Below are positions 35,010 to 42,977 of a stretch of DNA of 58,129 nucleotides, piece by piece. This DNA comes from an uncultured Lachnospiraceae bacterium (lineage in GTDB: Bacteria > Bacillota > Clostridia > Lachnospirales > Lachnospiraceae), in contig OMZG01000014.1 in the NCBI GenBank assembly GCA_900315505.1, positions 1 through 58,129 on the forward strand, written 5' to 3'. The notes under the pieces are model-generated. The model had not been told where the DNA came from. It did not search any database and saw only the letters and a list, made by a program, of their open reading frames with translations. The translations under genes and the position numbers were made by a program. Each line of letters opens with the position of its first letter. Position 1 is the stretch's first letter.

Positions 35010-36617
35010 ATGAGTGGCTCAAATGGCTATATCCAGATATTGATCAAAGACGAAAAAGCTTACTCCAAGTATTTCCCGCCTTCAGACGGTGGGAAGAGCA
35101 TGAATCTGACTGATGCATCTTCCTATCTCAATGACCACGGAGTAAAGGGCTTCGATCCAGAGGCACTTGCCAGACAGCTGACAGCTGATACCGAATCCGT
35201 TATACCGCTGTCTGATTATTATGGCCCCGAATTCGGGGAGCTCATGTCAATAAAGATTTCCCTTGACAAAATGAAAGCAACGGTACGGTTTTTCCCGCCT
35301 TCCTCGGGTGGAGATTTATTAGGCCCGAAGGAAATAATAGAAGAACTCACGAATAAGGGCGTTGTTTACGGAGTAGACCAGGATGCCATTCTTTCGTTTA
35401 TCTCTGACAGGCATTACAATACAGAATATGTGCTTGCACATGGTGATATGCCTGTGATCGGACATGATGCCAGGATCATATACAATTTCAATACAAATCC
35501 CTCTCTTCGTCCCAAGCGTCTTGAGGATGGTTCTGTAGATTACAAGAACCTGAATACAATATGTCCGGTAAGAGCCGGTGATCTGCTGGCAAAGCTGATC
35601 CCGTCAGAACCCGGGAAGGCAGGCAAGGATGTCTATGGCAATGTCATTCCTGTCCGTGATGTCAAGTCATTAGGGCTTAAGTATGGTAAGAATATAAGCA
35701 TCAATGCAGATGGTACGGAGATACATTCTGATATCGACGGGCACGTTACTCTTGAGAAGGATGGTACAGTAAATGTATCAGACGAGCTGGTTGTCAGAAG
35801 TGACGTGGACAACAGTACAGGGAATGTCGAGTACGATGGCAATGTACATATTACAGGTGCTGTCAGAAGCGGTTTCTCAGTACGTGCGACAGGCGATATT
35901 ATAATAGACGGAGTCGTAGAGGGAGCCTTTATAGACGCAGGTGGGCAGATAGTAGTGCAGCGTGGCGTTCACGGAATGAATAAGGGCCTGCTCCAGTCAA
36001 AGGGAAATGTAATAGCTTCCTTCATAGAAAGTGCCAGAGTGATCGCCGGCGGATTCGTAGAGACCGGCTCCATCCTTTATAGTGATGTGAGTGCATCGAC
36101 CGATGTAATGGTAATGAACAAGAAGGGCTTTATAGCAGGCTCTACAGTCAGAGCCGGCGGCAAGGTCGAGTCTGTCACAATTGGTTCTGAAATGGGTGCA
36201 GCAGCGAGGATTGAGGTCGGGATCGATCCCGAGAAGAAGAGACAGTATTCACTTCTGCAGAGGCAGATCCTCGATGAGACGAAGCAGCTTGAGAAGGTCA
36301 ATCCGATTATAGACAGCTATGAGAAGTTCATCAAGACCGGGAAGACACTCGATGAGAAGAACCGCAAGTACCTGGCTGATATAATATCAAAGGTCGAGCA
36401 GATAAAAAAGGATCTGAAGGATCACAGAAAAGCGTTCAATGAGCTCCATCAGGAGCTTCTTACGAGTCAGCACTCCAAGGTAGCTGTACACAGAGAGATA
36501 TTTCCGGGAGTCACGATCACTATTTCAGATCTGTCAATTACGACAAAGGACAAATATTCATGTGTCCAGTTTGAGAAGAAGAATGGAGAGATACAGAGGA
36601 ATCCTGTCATCTCCTGA
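35010..36617 (+). CDS. FapA/DUF342 family protein
   Basis: The 535-residue protein has the DUF342 layout: an N-terminal alpha/beta region with two FPPSxGG-type stretches (KYFPPSDGGKS, RFFPPSSGGDL) and a central right-handed beta-helix (about 255-395) of Gly/Val/Ile repeats. A C-terminal coiled coil (about 405-485) follows. Family members include FapA of Vibrio, which links membrane growth or motility to signalling. Its precise role here is unknown. AAAGGAGG at 34993-35000 fits ATG 35010 (9 bases) or TTG 35007 (6 bases). Confidence 0.85.
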   Translation: MSGSNGYIQILIKDEKAYSKYFPPSDGGKSMNLTDASSYLNDHGVKGFDPEALARQLTADTESVIPLSDYYGPEFGELMSIKISLDKMKATVRFFPPSSGGDLLGPKEIIEELTNKGVVYGVDQDAILSFISDRHYNTEYVLAHGDMPVIGHDARIIYNFNTNPSLRPKRLEDGSVDYKNLNTICPVRAGDLLAKLIPSEPGKAGKDVYGNVIPVRDVKSLGLKYGKNISINADGTEIHSDIDGHVTLEKDGTVNVSDELVVRSDVDNSTGNVEYDGNVHITGAVRSGFSVRATGDIIIDGVVEGAFIDAGGQIVVQRGVHGMNKGLLQSKGNVIASFIESARVIAGGFVETGSILYSDVSASTDVMVMNKKGFIAGSTVRAGGKVESVTIGSEMGAAARIEVGIDPEKKRQYSLLQRQILDETKQLEKVNPIIDSYEKFIKTGKTLDEKNRKYLADIISKVEQIKKDLKDHRKAFNELHQELLTSQHSKVAVHREIFPGVTITISDLSITTKDKYSCVQFEKKNGEIQRNPVIS

Positions 36618-36625
36618 GGTGATAT

Positions 36626-36949
36626 ATGTCTATCAGACCAGTAGAATTCAATGGAATGATACAGAATACGCAGGGTGCGAGCATACAGAAGGCTGCTGAT
36701 GACAGCCGTCCTGCGATCAACCAGCAGAATATGGCTGTCACAGTGACAAAGGAGGCCGAGCAGGCCCAGCGTTCTGTGACGAAGAAGAGCCAATCAGCAA
36801 AGGAAAGCGCTCTTGATCCGAATGGTTCGAATGGAGGAGCGCTTCTGTCCGATGAGAAAAGGGAGAGAAAGCAGAAGAAAAAGGATGAGGATTCTGACGG
36901 CCGCGTGATTAGAAAGGGCGAGGCTGTTTCCTTCGATATAAAGATATAA
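36626..36949 (+). CDS. Small polar protein of unknown function
   Basis: I do not recognise this 107-residue protein. It is rich in Gln, Lys, Asp, Ser and Ala with no membrane segment or signal. The N-terminus has MSIRPVEFNGMIQNTQ. The C-terminal part is a highly charged Lys/Glu/Asp run followed by GRVIRKGEAVSFDIKI, the only stretch that looks folded. GAGGTGATAT before the ATG is a clear SD. It lies 8 bases after the FapA gene and 18 before the SwrB-like gene, so it belongs to that unit. Confidence 0.7.
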   Translation: MSIRPVEFNGMIQNTQGASIQKAADDSRPAINQQNMAVTVTKEAEQAQRSVTKKSQSAKESALDPNGSNGGALLSDEKRERKQKKKDEDSDGRVIRKGEAVSFDIKI

Positions 36950-36967
36950 GGTAAATGGAGTTGTGAT

Positions 36968-37744
36968 ATGACCGGATTAGAGATAGGGCTGTTGATAATT
37001 GGTGCAGTCTTTTTTATTGGGAGTTTCTTTGTTTCAGAAAAGCTTTCATCGTCTGATATGAGCGAGATTGAGGGCATCAGCGAGGACCAGATAAAGGTCC
37101 TCATCGAGAAGAAGCTGCAGGATGCCTCATCAAGGATAGATGATACGCTGTCGGAAAAGCTTACCGAGAAGACCGAGGAATTCGAGGCCGGTGCCGACAA
37201 GGAGACAAACGAAAGGATCATGTCGATTGGCGAGTACGCTGATTCTGTATTCAAGTCAATGGACAAGACCCATGAGGAAATACTTTTTCTCTATCAGATG
37301 CTGAATGACAAGCAGGAATCACTGACGAAGATGACAAAGACCTTAGGTGAGGCGGAGTCACATGTGAGGGAGCTCCTTCAGGAATCCAGCCGCCAGCTTG
37401 ACGCAGCTTCATCAGTCCGAGAGGTGGCTCATAAAAAAAAGGAAGAGCCTGCTGTACCCTTTCAGGAAGAGGCCTTACATGCTGAGCCTGCTAAGGAATC
37501 ATCAGATACCTCAGAAGAAGCTTGCGAGGCTTCTCAGGAAGAAGACGATGATAAGGCGGTCACAGACGTTCCGCAGCCGGATCAGGAGGATGAACCGGAA
37601 GAGGACCTCGCAGGAGTAAAGGACAAGGTAATATCCATGTATCATCAGGGATATACCGAGCTGGAAATAGCAAAGGAGACCGGCAAGGGAATGGGTGAGA
37701 TCCAGATGATCCTTGACCTCTTTGATGACAAGGAGGATCAGTGA
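36968..37744 (+). CDS. SwrB-like membrane coiled-coil protein (DUF6115 type)
   Basis: The 258-residue protein has one N-terminal membrane helix (about 3-23), a long charged coiled coil (about 35-145), an acidic low-complexity stretch, and a C-terminal helix-turn-helix-like segment (VKDKVISMYHQGYTELEIAK, then GEIQMILDLFDD). This order and its place just after the sigma-D gene match B. subtilis SwrB/YlxL, which promotes assembly of the export gate. Sequence similarity itself cannot be judged here, so SwrB equivalence is an inference. Confidence 0.7.
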   Translation: MTGLEIGLLIIGAVFFIGSFFVSEKLSSSDMSEIEGISEDQIKVLIEKKLQDASSRIDDTLSEKLTEKTEEFEAGADKETNERIMSIGEYADSVFKSMDKTHEEILFLYQMLNDKQESLTKMTKTLGEAESHVRELLQESSRQLDAASSVREVAHKKKEEPAVPFQEEALHAEPAKESSDTSEEACEASQEEDDDKAVTDVPQPDQEDEPEEDLAGVKDKVISMYHQGYTELEIAKETGKGMGEIQMILDLFDDKEDQ

Positions 37745-37746
37745 TC

Positions 37747-38382
37747 ATGAAACGCAAGTATTATATGAGAGGCCTGGGTCTCGGAATCATTTTTACAAGC
37801 ATCCTCTTCATGATAGGAATAGCACTCGGGAATCCGATGTCAGACGCAGCGGTGAGGCGCAGAGCCAGGCAGCTTGGAATGGTAGAGGCTGATACTGCAT
37901 CAGGTGATGCGGACAGCCGTACACTGAAGGAAATTCAGGATGAAGAAGATAAGAAGAAATCTTCACAAGCCTCATCCACAAGCTCATCATCTACTACGGT
38001 CACCACTGATCCAAAGACAGGTCAGAAGACTACTACCACGACTACCACAAAGCAGCACGCCTCAGGTGATAAGCCGGACGATGGCAAGGCCGAGGATGAC
38101 CAGCAGAAGCAGGATGACAAGAAGGAAAAGACCGATGGCACGAAAAAGGTATCAAAGACTACTACGAAGCCATCGAATTCAAAGGTTTCCGTCAGTATTT
38201 CAAGCGGAGACACCTCAGACGATGTAGGTAAGAAGCTTCAGAGCGCCGGAATAGTTGATTCGGGCTCGGACTTCAATCATTATCTTGAACAGCACGGCTA
38301 TGACAGGACCATTCATTCCGGTACATATACCTTTGAGAAGGGCTCATCATATTCGTCGATAGCAGGTAAGATTTCAGGTTAA
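37747..38382 (+). CDS. MltG-like N-terminal domain protein lacking the catalytic domain
   Basis: The 211-residue protein has a membrane helix at about 8-28 (GLGLGIIFTSILFMIGIALG), a 90-residue Ser/Thr/Lys/Asp linker, and a C-terminal 60-residue domain. That domain (VSISSGDTSDDVGKKLQSAG, FNHYLEQHGY, HSGTYTFEKG) matches the LysM-like start of the lytic transglycosylase MltG/YceG. The catalytic domain is absent and the gene ends before a terminator, so it is a short paralogue rather than a frameshift. ATG 37747 is 10 bases after AGGAGG (37731-37736); GTG 37741 is an alternative. Confidence 0.7.
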   Translation: MKRKYYMRGLGLGIIFTSILFMIGIALGNPMSDAAVRRRARQLGMVEADTASGDADSRTLKEIQDEEDKKKSSQASSTSSSSTTVTTDPKTGQKTTTTTTTKQHASGDKPDDGKAEDDQQKQDDKKEKTDGTKKVSKTTTKPSNSKVSVSISSGDTSDDVGKKLQSAGIVDSGSDFNHYLEQHGYDRTIHSGTYTFEKGSSYSSIAGKISG

Positions 38383-38390
38383 ATTTCTGC

Positions 38391-38419
38391 TTGCAATGTA
38401 TATAGGCTTGTGGTAAAAT
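38391..38419 (+). promoter_or_regulatory. rpsB: SigA promoter upstream of rpsB
   Basis: TTGCAA (38391-38396), a 17-base spacer and TAAAAT (38414-38419), with TG one base before the -10 (TGGTAAAAT). This is a strong vegetative promoter. Transcription should start near 38426, just before a terminator-like hairpin. Confidence 0.75.
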
Positions 38420-38434
38420 ACCATAGGCTCAAAA

Positions 38435-38458
38435 AGAGGCCATAGTGGTCTCTTTTTT
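38435..38458 (+). terminator. Terminator or attenuator hairpin in the rpsB leader
   Basis: AGAGGCC (38435-38441) pairs with GGTCTCT (38447-38453, one G-U) around an ATAGT loop and is followed by six T in all at 38453-38458. It can end transcripts coming from the MltG-like gene. It also lies about 9 bases after the predicted start of the rpsB promoter, so it may attenuate rpsB. Confidence 0.75.
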
Positions 38459-38555
38459 ATTTAACACAGTCGATAATGCAGAGAGTGGTGCCCTTTAGCA
38501 GGGGTTCTTAATGCAGGAGATTCGGCTGCAAGCTTTAACCATAGGAGGTTTACAA
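38459..38555 (+). promoter_or_regulatory. Structured 5' leader of rpsB
   Basis: The 97 bases between the hairpin T tract and the rpsB ATG include two small stems: CCCT/AGGG around 38492-38505 and TGCAG/CTGCA at about 38512-38530. The SD AGGAGG is at 38543-38548. A ribosomal-protein (S2) autoregulatory leader is possible, but I do not recognise a known motif. Confidence 0.35.
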
Positions 38556-39299
38556 ATGAGCGTTATTTCAATGAAACAGTTACTCGAGGCCGGAGTTCAT
38601 TTCGGACACCAGACACGTCGCTGGAATCCTAAGATGGCTCCTTACATCTACACAGAGAGAAATGGTATCCATATCATCGATCTCCAGAAGACAGTTGGTC
38701 TCGTAGATGAAGCTTACAATGCAGTATTCGACATTGTACAGCAGGGAGGCACAATCCTTTTCGTAGGCACGAAGAAGCAGGCTTCAGAGACAGTCGCTGA
38801 GGAAGCTGCCCGTTGCGGCATGTACTATGTCAATGAGAGATGGCTCGGCGGTATGCTTACCAACTTCCGCACCATCCGTTCAAGAATCGACCGTCTGAAG
38901 AAGATCGAGAAGATGGCAGAGGATGGCACCTTTGATGTTCTTCCTAAGAAGGAGGTTGCCAACCTGAAGAAGGAGCAGGAGAAGCTCACAAAGAACCTTG
39001 GCGGAATCAAGGATATGGATCGCATCCCGGATGCCATCTTCGTAGTAGATCCGAAGAAGGAATCTCTCTGCGTCAATGAGGCCAATAAGCTCGGTCTTAC
39101 TATCATCGGAATCGCTGATACGAACTGTGATCCTGATGAGCTTGATTATGTGATCCCGGGCAATGATGATGCAATCCGCGCCATCAAGCTTATCGTATCA
39201 AAAATGGCAGATGCCGTTATCGAGGCAAAGCAGGGTGCTGAGGCTGAGACTCCTGATAAGGACGCGCAGGCCTCGACTGAAAATAAGACAGAAGAGTAA
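38556..39299 (+). CDS. rpsB: 30S ribosomal protein S2
   Basis: S2 is a late-assembling small-subunit protein near the mRNA exit. The 247-residue protein begins [20 protein letters not shown], an almost invariant S2 start, and contains [20 protein letters not shown] and [10 protein letters not shown]. The open frame extends to 38511, but ATG 38556 has AGGAGG 7 bases upstream and the expected N-terminus. The acidic C-terminal tail is common. rpsB and tsf form the usual pair. Confidence 0.98.
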   Translation: MSVISMKQLLEAGVHFGHQTRRWNPKMAPYIYTERNGIHIIDLQKTVGLVDEAYNAVFDIVQQGGTILFVGTKKQASETVAEEAARCGMYYVNERWLGGMLTNFRTIRSRIDRLKKIEKMAEDGTFDVLPKKEVANLKKEQEKLTKNLGGIKDMDRIPDAIFVVDPKKESLCVNEANKLGLTIIGIADTNCDPDELDYVIPGNDDAIRAIKLIVSKMADAVIEAKQGAEAETPDKDAQASTENKTEE

Positions 39300-39301
39300 T
39301 T

Positions 39302-39349
39302 AGTTATAAGTTCTAAGTTAAAAGCTCAGAACTTCGAACTTCGAACTTA
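39302..39349. repeat. Heptad repeat hairpin, rpsB-tsf gap
   Basis: Left arm AGTTATA, AGTTCTA, AGTTAAA (39302-39322), six-base spacer AGCTCA, right arm GAACTTC, GAACTTC, GAACTTA (39329-39349). Every unit is exactly 7 bases and the arms are complementary, giving a hairpin of about 20 bp with mismatches. It fills the gap up to the tsf SD (AAGGAG). Confidence 0.85.
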
Positions 39350-39363
39350 ATAAGGAGAAAAAA

Positions 39364-40293
39364 ATGGCTGTTACAGCAAAAATGGTAAAGGACCTTCGTG
39401 AGCAGACCGGCGCAGGAATGATGGACTGCAAGAAGGCTCTTAATGAGACAAATGGAGATATGGACGCTGCCGTTGAGTACCTTCGCAAGAACGGTCAGGC
39501 AAAGGCAGAGAAAAAGGCTGACAGAATCGCAGCTGAGGGTCTGGTTGATATTGTTACTGAAGGAAATACAGCAGCAATTGTTGAGGTCAATTCAGAGACA
39601 GATTTCGTAGCCAATAATGATAAGTTCAAGGCTTATGTAAAGGAAGTTGCCAATGCAGCACTTGCCACAAAGGCTTGTGATATTGATGGATTCCTTGCAG
39701 ACAAGTGGATCTCAGATTCATCCAAGACTGTAAAGGAAGCTCTTGATGAAGAGATCGCAGTCATCGGAGAGAAGCTTTCCATCAGACGTTTCGAGAAGGT
39801 TACAGCTGATAAGGGAATCGTTGTTTCATACATTCATGGCGGCGGAAGAATCGGCGTTGTGATCAATGCAGACTGCCCGGCTCCGAATGATGATATCAAG
39901 GAAGCTCTTCATAATGTAGCAATGCAGATTGCTGCTCTGAATCCTAAGTATATCCGTGATTCAGATGTAGATCAGGAGTATCTTGATCACGAGACTGAGA
40001 TCATCAAGGCTCAGATCGAGAACGATCCTAAGGAGGCAGCAAAGCCGGATAAGGTAAAGGCAGGCATCGTTAAGGGCCGTCTCAATAAGGAACTCAAGGA
40101 AGTATGCCTGATGGATCAGGTATATGTAAAGGCTGAGGATGGAAAGCAGTCAGTTGCCAAGTACCTCGACCAGGTAGCAAAGGCCGCTGGAACAGATCTT
40201 ACTATCAAGAAGTTCGTACGTTTCGAGACTGGTGAAGGTCTTGAGAAGAGAAATGAGAACTTTGCAGAAGAAGTAGCAAAGCAGATGCAGTAA
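39364..40293 (+). CDS. tsf: Elongation factor Ts
   Basis: EF-Ts reloads EF-Tu with GTP. The 309-residue protein has the N-terminal UBA-like domain with VKDLREQTGAGMMDCKKAL and the core signature VEVNSETDFVANNDKFKAYV. AAGGAGAAAAA lies just before the ATG. A strong terminator follows it, so the tsf transcript probably ends here, before the polysaccharide deacetylase gene. Confidence 0.98.
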   Translation: MAVTAKMVKDLREQTGAGMMDCKKALNETNGDMDAAVEYLRKNGQAKAEKKADRIAAEGLVDIVTEGNTAAIVEVNSETDFVANNDKFKAYVKEVANAALATKACDIDGFLADKWISDSSKTVKEALDEEIAVIGEKLSIRRFEKVTADKGIVVSYIHGGGRIGVVINADCPAPNDDIKEALHNVAMQIAALNPKYIRDSDVDQEYLDHETEIIKAQIENDPKEAAKPDKVKAGIVKGRLNKELKEVCLMDQVYVKAEDGKQSVAKYLDQVAKAAGTDLTIKKFVRFETGEGLEKRNENFAEEVAKQMQ

Positions 40294-40315
40294 TTTTTCA
40301 CAGAATTGATTTTTT

Positions 40316-40359
40316 AAGACACCATATTTTTGCGGAAGTATGGTGTCTTTTACTGTTTT
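40316..40359 (+). terminator. Intrinsic terminator after tsf
   Basis: An 11-bp perfect stem (AAGACACCATA 40316-40326 with TATGGTGTCTT 40339-40349), a 12-base loop and T-rich CTTTTACTGTTTT. It lies only 16 bases before the next start codon (40375), so the deacetylase gene must have another promoter or rely on read-through. Confidence 0.85.
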
Positions 40360-40374
40360 ACGGTGGGTTTTGCG

Positions 40375-41301
40375 ATGGATGATCAGGATGCTATCGAGAA
40401 GAAAAGGAAGCAGATAAGCAGGGTACACAGAACCAGAAATTTAATAATATTCTTTCTTGTGGTCTGGATCATTTTTTCAATCTGTGCCATAGCCTTTCTT
40501 GGGTACAGTGTACACCATCTGAATGGAGAGATTGAAAAGCTGAACGAGACTATCAGATATATGTCATCACACGGTACGGCGACATCCAGCGGAGATGCGC
40601 TCACCTACGATTATGATCTGAAGCTGAATTCATATCAGACAGATGAGGACAATCTGGCCGGAGAGGATGATGTCAGAAAGGTTTATCTGACCTTTGATGA
40701 CGGGCCGAGCAAGAATACGGACAAGATTCTCGATATACTCGACGATTACAGTGTGAAGGCGACTTTTTTTGTGAACGGTCGTACAGACAAGCATTCGCTT
40801 AAGATGTACAAGAGAATTGTCAATGAGGGGCACACTATCGGGATGCATTCATATACGCACAAGTACAGCGATGTATATGCGTCAGAGAAGGCATTCGAAA
40901 AGGATTTTTTCAGGATCAGGAATCTGATCTATGATACCACCGGAGTAAAGAGTATGTACTACAGATTTCCCGGTGGCAGTTCCAATAAAGTAAGCAATAC
41001 GAATATGTCGGATCTGATCCGCTTTCTTGACAAGGAGCATGTCGAATATTTCGACTGGAATGTTATGAGCGGTGATGCCACATCAAATGAATTAAAATCA
41101 TCTGAAATTATTGAAAACGTAATGTCAGATGTGGTAAAATATAAAACATCGGTGGTTCTGATGCATGATGCAGCAAATAAGGATACTACAGTGGCTGCTC
41201 TGCCGGAACTGATACAGAAACTCCAGAAAGAGGGGGATCTGTTGCTGCCGATAGACCAGGACACAAAGCTTATCCAGCATGTGACCCTTTCTAATAAATA
41301 G
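40375..41301 (+). CDS. Membrane-anchored polysaccharide deacetylase
   Basis: The 308-residue protein has one N-terminal membrane helix (about 22-45), a short linker, and a NodB-type deacetylase domain (about 100-300). Catalytic TFDDGPS with Asp108-Asp109, the metal site HSYTH (His158, His162) and YRFPGG are all present. It should act outside the membrane on an N-acetylated glycan such as peptidoglycan. ATG 40375 is chosen because the frame upstream lies inside the tsf terminator; the SD CGGTGGG is weak. Confidence 0.85.
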   Translation: MDDQDAIEKKRKQISRVHRTRNLIIFFLVVWIIFSICAIAFLGYSVHHLNGEIEKLNETIRYMSSHGTATSSGDALTYDYDLKLNSYQTDEDNLAGEDDVRKVYLTFDDGPSKNTDKILDILDDYSVKATFFVNGRTDKHSLKMYKRIVNEGHTIGMHSYTHKYSDVYASEKAFEKDFFRIRNLIYDTTGVKSMYYRFPGGSSNKVSNTNMSDLIRFLDKEHVEYFDWNVMSGDATSNELKSSEIIENVMSDVVKYKTSVVLMHDAANKDTTVAALPELIQKLQKEGDLLLPIDQDTKLIQHVTLSNK

Positions 41302-41317
41302 GATATGGAGGTATCAA

Positions 41318-42271
41318 ATGAGTTTCTTTAAGGATTTCAAGGATGATTTCTCAGATGCAGTGGACAATATGTCTGGTGATAAGGCAGCAGCTGAGAAAAA
41401 GGATGAGGGTCTGACGGGCACGATTGATGATTCAAATATCGATGTCGATTCAGAACTGTCAAAGCTTGATGGTCTTCTTGAAAAGGTTTCGAAGAAGGTA
41501 GATTCTGATGATGATTCATCGAAGTCTTCTGACGACAGTTCAGTGACAGCAGCAGATCTTCTCAGCGGCTCTGACAATTCGAAACCCACAGTTTCAGCTG
41601 CAGATCTTCTCAGCGGAGCAGTTAATGCAACATCGGGCAAGGATGATGAGCTTTCAGGCCAAGACACAGCAGATGACAGGAGTGCTTCAGATATTCCTGG
41701 ACAGGCATCAACAGAGACAAGGGTTACAGCATCTACAGAGACAACAGTTACAGCATCTACAGAGGCAGAGGACAATAGAATGGATTACACTAATGACAAG
41801 ACAGGCGCAGGTATTTCAGACGAAAATGCAGTCATCACAAGCGGAATGACTATCACAGGAGACCTTGATTCTACTGGTTCTATCAGTGTTCAGGGTACCA
41901 TCAATGGTAATGTGACCTGCAATGGCAAGCTCACTGTATCAGGAAATATCACAGGTAATTCACAGGCTAGCGAGTTCTTTGCTGATTCAGCACATATCCA
42001 GGGAGAGGTCGTATCAAACGGCACAGTTAAGATTGGTGTAGGTTCAGTAATCATCGGTAATGTGACGGCTGCAAGCGCAGTTATCGCAGGAGCAGTAAAG
42101 GGTGATATCGATGTGCAGGGGCCTGTAGTAGTAGATACATCTGCTGTTGTAATGGGCGATATAAAGTCAAAGAGCGTTCAGATCAATAACGGTGCTATCA
42201 TCGATGGTCGTGTATCACAGACATACGCTGATGTTGATGTAAGTTCAGTATTTGGTGAGGTTCAGGGATGA
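41318..42271 (+). CDS. Bactofilin with long repetitive N-terminal tail
   Basis: Bactofilins polymerise into membrane-linked filaments that shape the cell envelope. The 317-residue protein has a roughly 165-residue disordered Asp/Ser/Thr-rich tail with two short internal duplications. The beta-helix bactofilin core (about 170-310) follows, with TSGMTITGDLDSTGSISVQG and GNVTAASAVIAGAVKGDIDV. TGGAGG lies before the ATG. It overlaps pyrH by four bases and follows an envelope hydrolase gene, a common pairing for bactofilins. Confidence 0.85.
   Translation: MSFFKDFKDDFSDAVDNMSGDKAAAEKKDEGLTGTIDDSNIDVDSELSKLDGLLEKVSKKVDSDDDSSKSSDDSSVTAADLLSGSDNSKPTVSAADLLSGAVNATSGKDDELSGQDTADDRSASDIPGQASTETRVTASTETTVTASTEAEDNRMDYTNDKTGAGISDENAVITSGMTITGDLDSTGSISVQGTINGNVTCNGKLTVSGNITGNSQASEFFADSAHIQGEVVSNGTVKIGVGSVIIGNVTAASAVIAGAVKGDIDVQGPVVVDTSAVVMGDIKSKSVQINNGAIIDGRVSQTYADVDVSSVFGEVQG
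41552..41616 (+). repeat. Direct repeat within bactofilin (ADLLSG)
   Basis: A 17-base identical copy occurs at 41552-41568 and 41600-41616, 48 bases (16 codons) apart. Both encode ADLLSG, and the flanks are also similar (VTAADLLSG and VSAADLLSG). It is an in-frame duplication in the tail. Confidence 0.8.
41723..41764 (+). repeat. 24-base tandem repeat within bactofilin (VTASTE)
   Basis: An 18-base identical segment at 41723-41740 and 41747-41764 repeats with a 24-base period and encodes VTASTE twice. The unit is eight codons, so copy-number change would keep the frame. Confidence 0.8.
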
Positions 42272-42963
42272 AAAGAATCCTTCTGAAGCTTTCGGGCGAG
42301 GCACTTTCAGGAGATAAGGGCTTCGGCTTCGATGAGGCTAATGCAGCAGCAGTTGCAGCTCAGATAAAGAAGGTAGCCGATACAGGCATCCAGATTGGTA
42401 TTGTAATAGGCGGCGGCAATTTCTGGAGAGGACGTAGCTCGGGAGATATGGGCCGTTCGCAGGCTGACCAGATAGGAATGCTTGCTACTATCATGAACTG
42501 TATCTATATGTCGGAGGCTGTCCGTGCGACAGGCCTTATGACGAATATCCTGACTCCTTTCGAGTGTGGTTCATTTACGAAGCTGTATTCGAAGGATCGG
42601 GCAGAGAAATATCTGAATGCAGGACATATAGTGTTCTTCGCAGGTGGTACAGGTCATCCGTATTTTTCTACAGATACCGCTACTGCACTTCGTGCGATCG
42701 AGATCGGTGCTGATATGATACTTCTTGCCAAGGCTGTTGACGGCATTTATGACAGTGATCCTGCAGTGAATCCTGATGCGAAGAGATATGATACCATTTC
42801 TCTTGAGGATGTGATTGACCAGAGACTCGGAGTCATGGATCTCACAGCCTCCATTATGTGCAGCGAGAATCATATGCCGATGCGTGTATTTGCCCTCGAT
42901 GAAAAGGATAGTATATTAAAGGCAGTAAGTGGTGATTTCAATGGAACCACTGTTACAGCCTGA
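42268..42963 (+). CDS. pyrH: Uridylate kinase (UMP kinase)
   Basis: PyrH phosphorylates UMP to UDP for nucleic acid and sugar-nucleotide synthesis. The 231-residue hexameric-type enzyme begins KRILLKLSGEALSGDKGFGF. It has the family GGGNFWRGR and the acceptor/ATP site region YFSTDTATALRAIEIGAD. The ATG overlaps the bactofilin stop (ATGA). It is separated from tsf by two unrelated envelope genes, unlike the compact rpsB-tsf-pyrH-frr order. Confidence 0.97.
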   Translation: MKRILLKLSGEALSGDKGFGFDEANAAAVAAQIKKVADTGIQIGIVIGGGNFWRGRSSGDMGRSQADQIGMLATIMNCIYMSEAVRATGLMTNILTPFECGSFTKLYSKDRAEKYLNAGHIVFFAGGTGHPYFSTDTATALRAIEIGADMILLAKAVDGIYDSDPAVNPDAKRYDTISLEDVIDQRLGVMDLTASIMCSENHMPMRVFALDEKDSILKAVSGDFNGTTVTA

Positions 42964-42977
42964 TCAGGAAATGATTT

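Noticed and set aside
38472-38477. GATAAT as a second rpsB promoter downstream of the hairpin
   Set aside because: The matching -35 position reads TCTCTT, with no support; not reported as a promoter.
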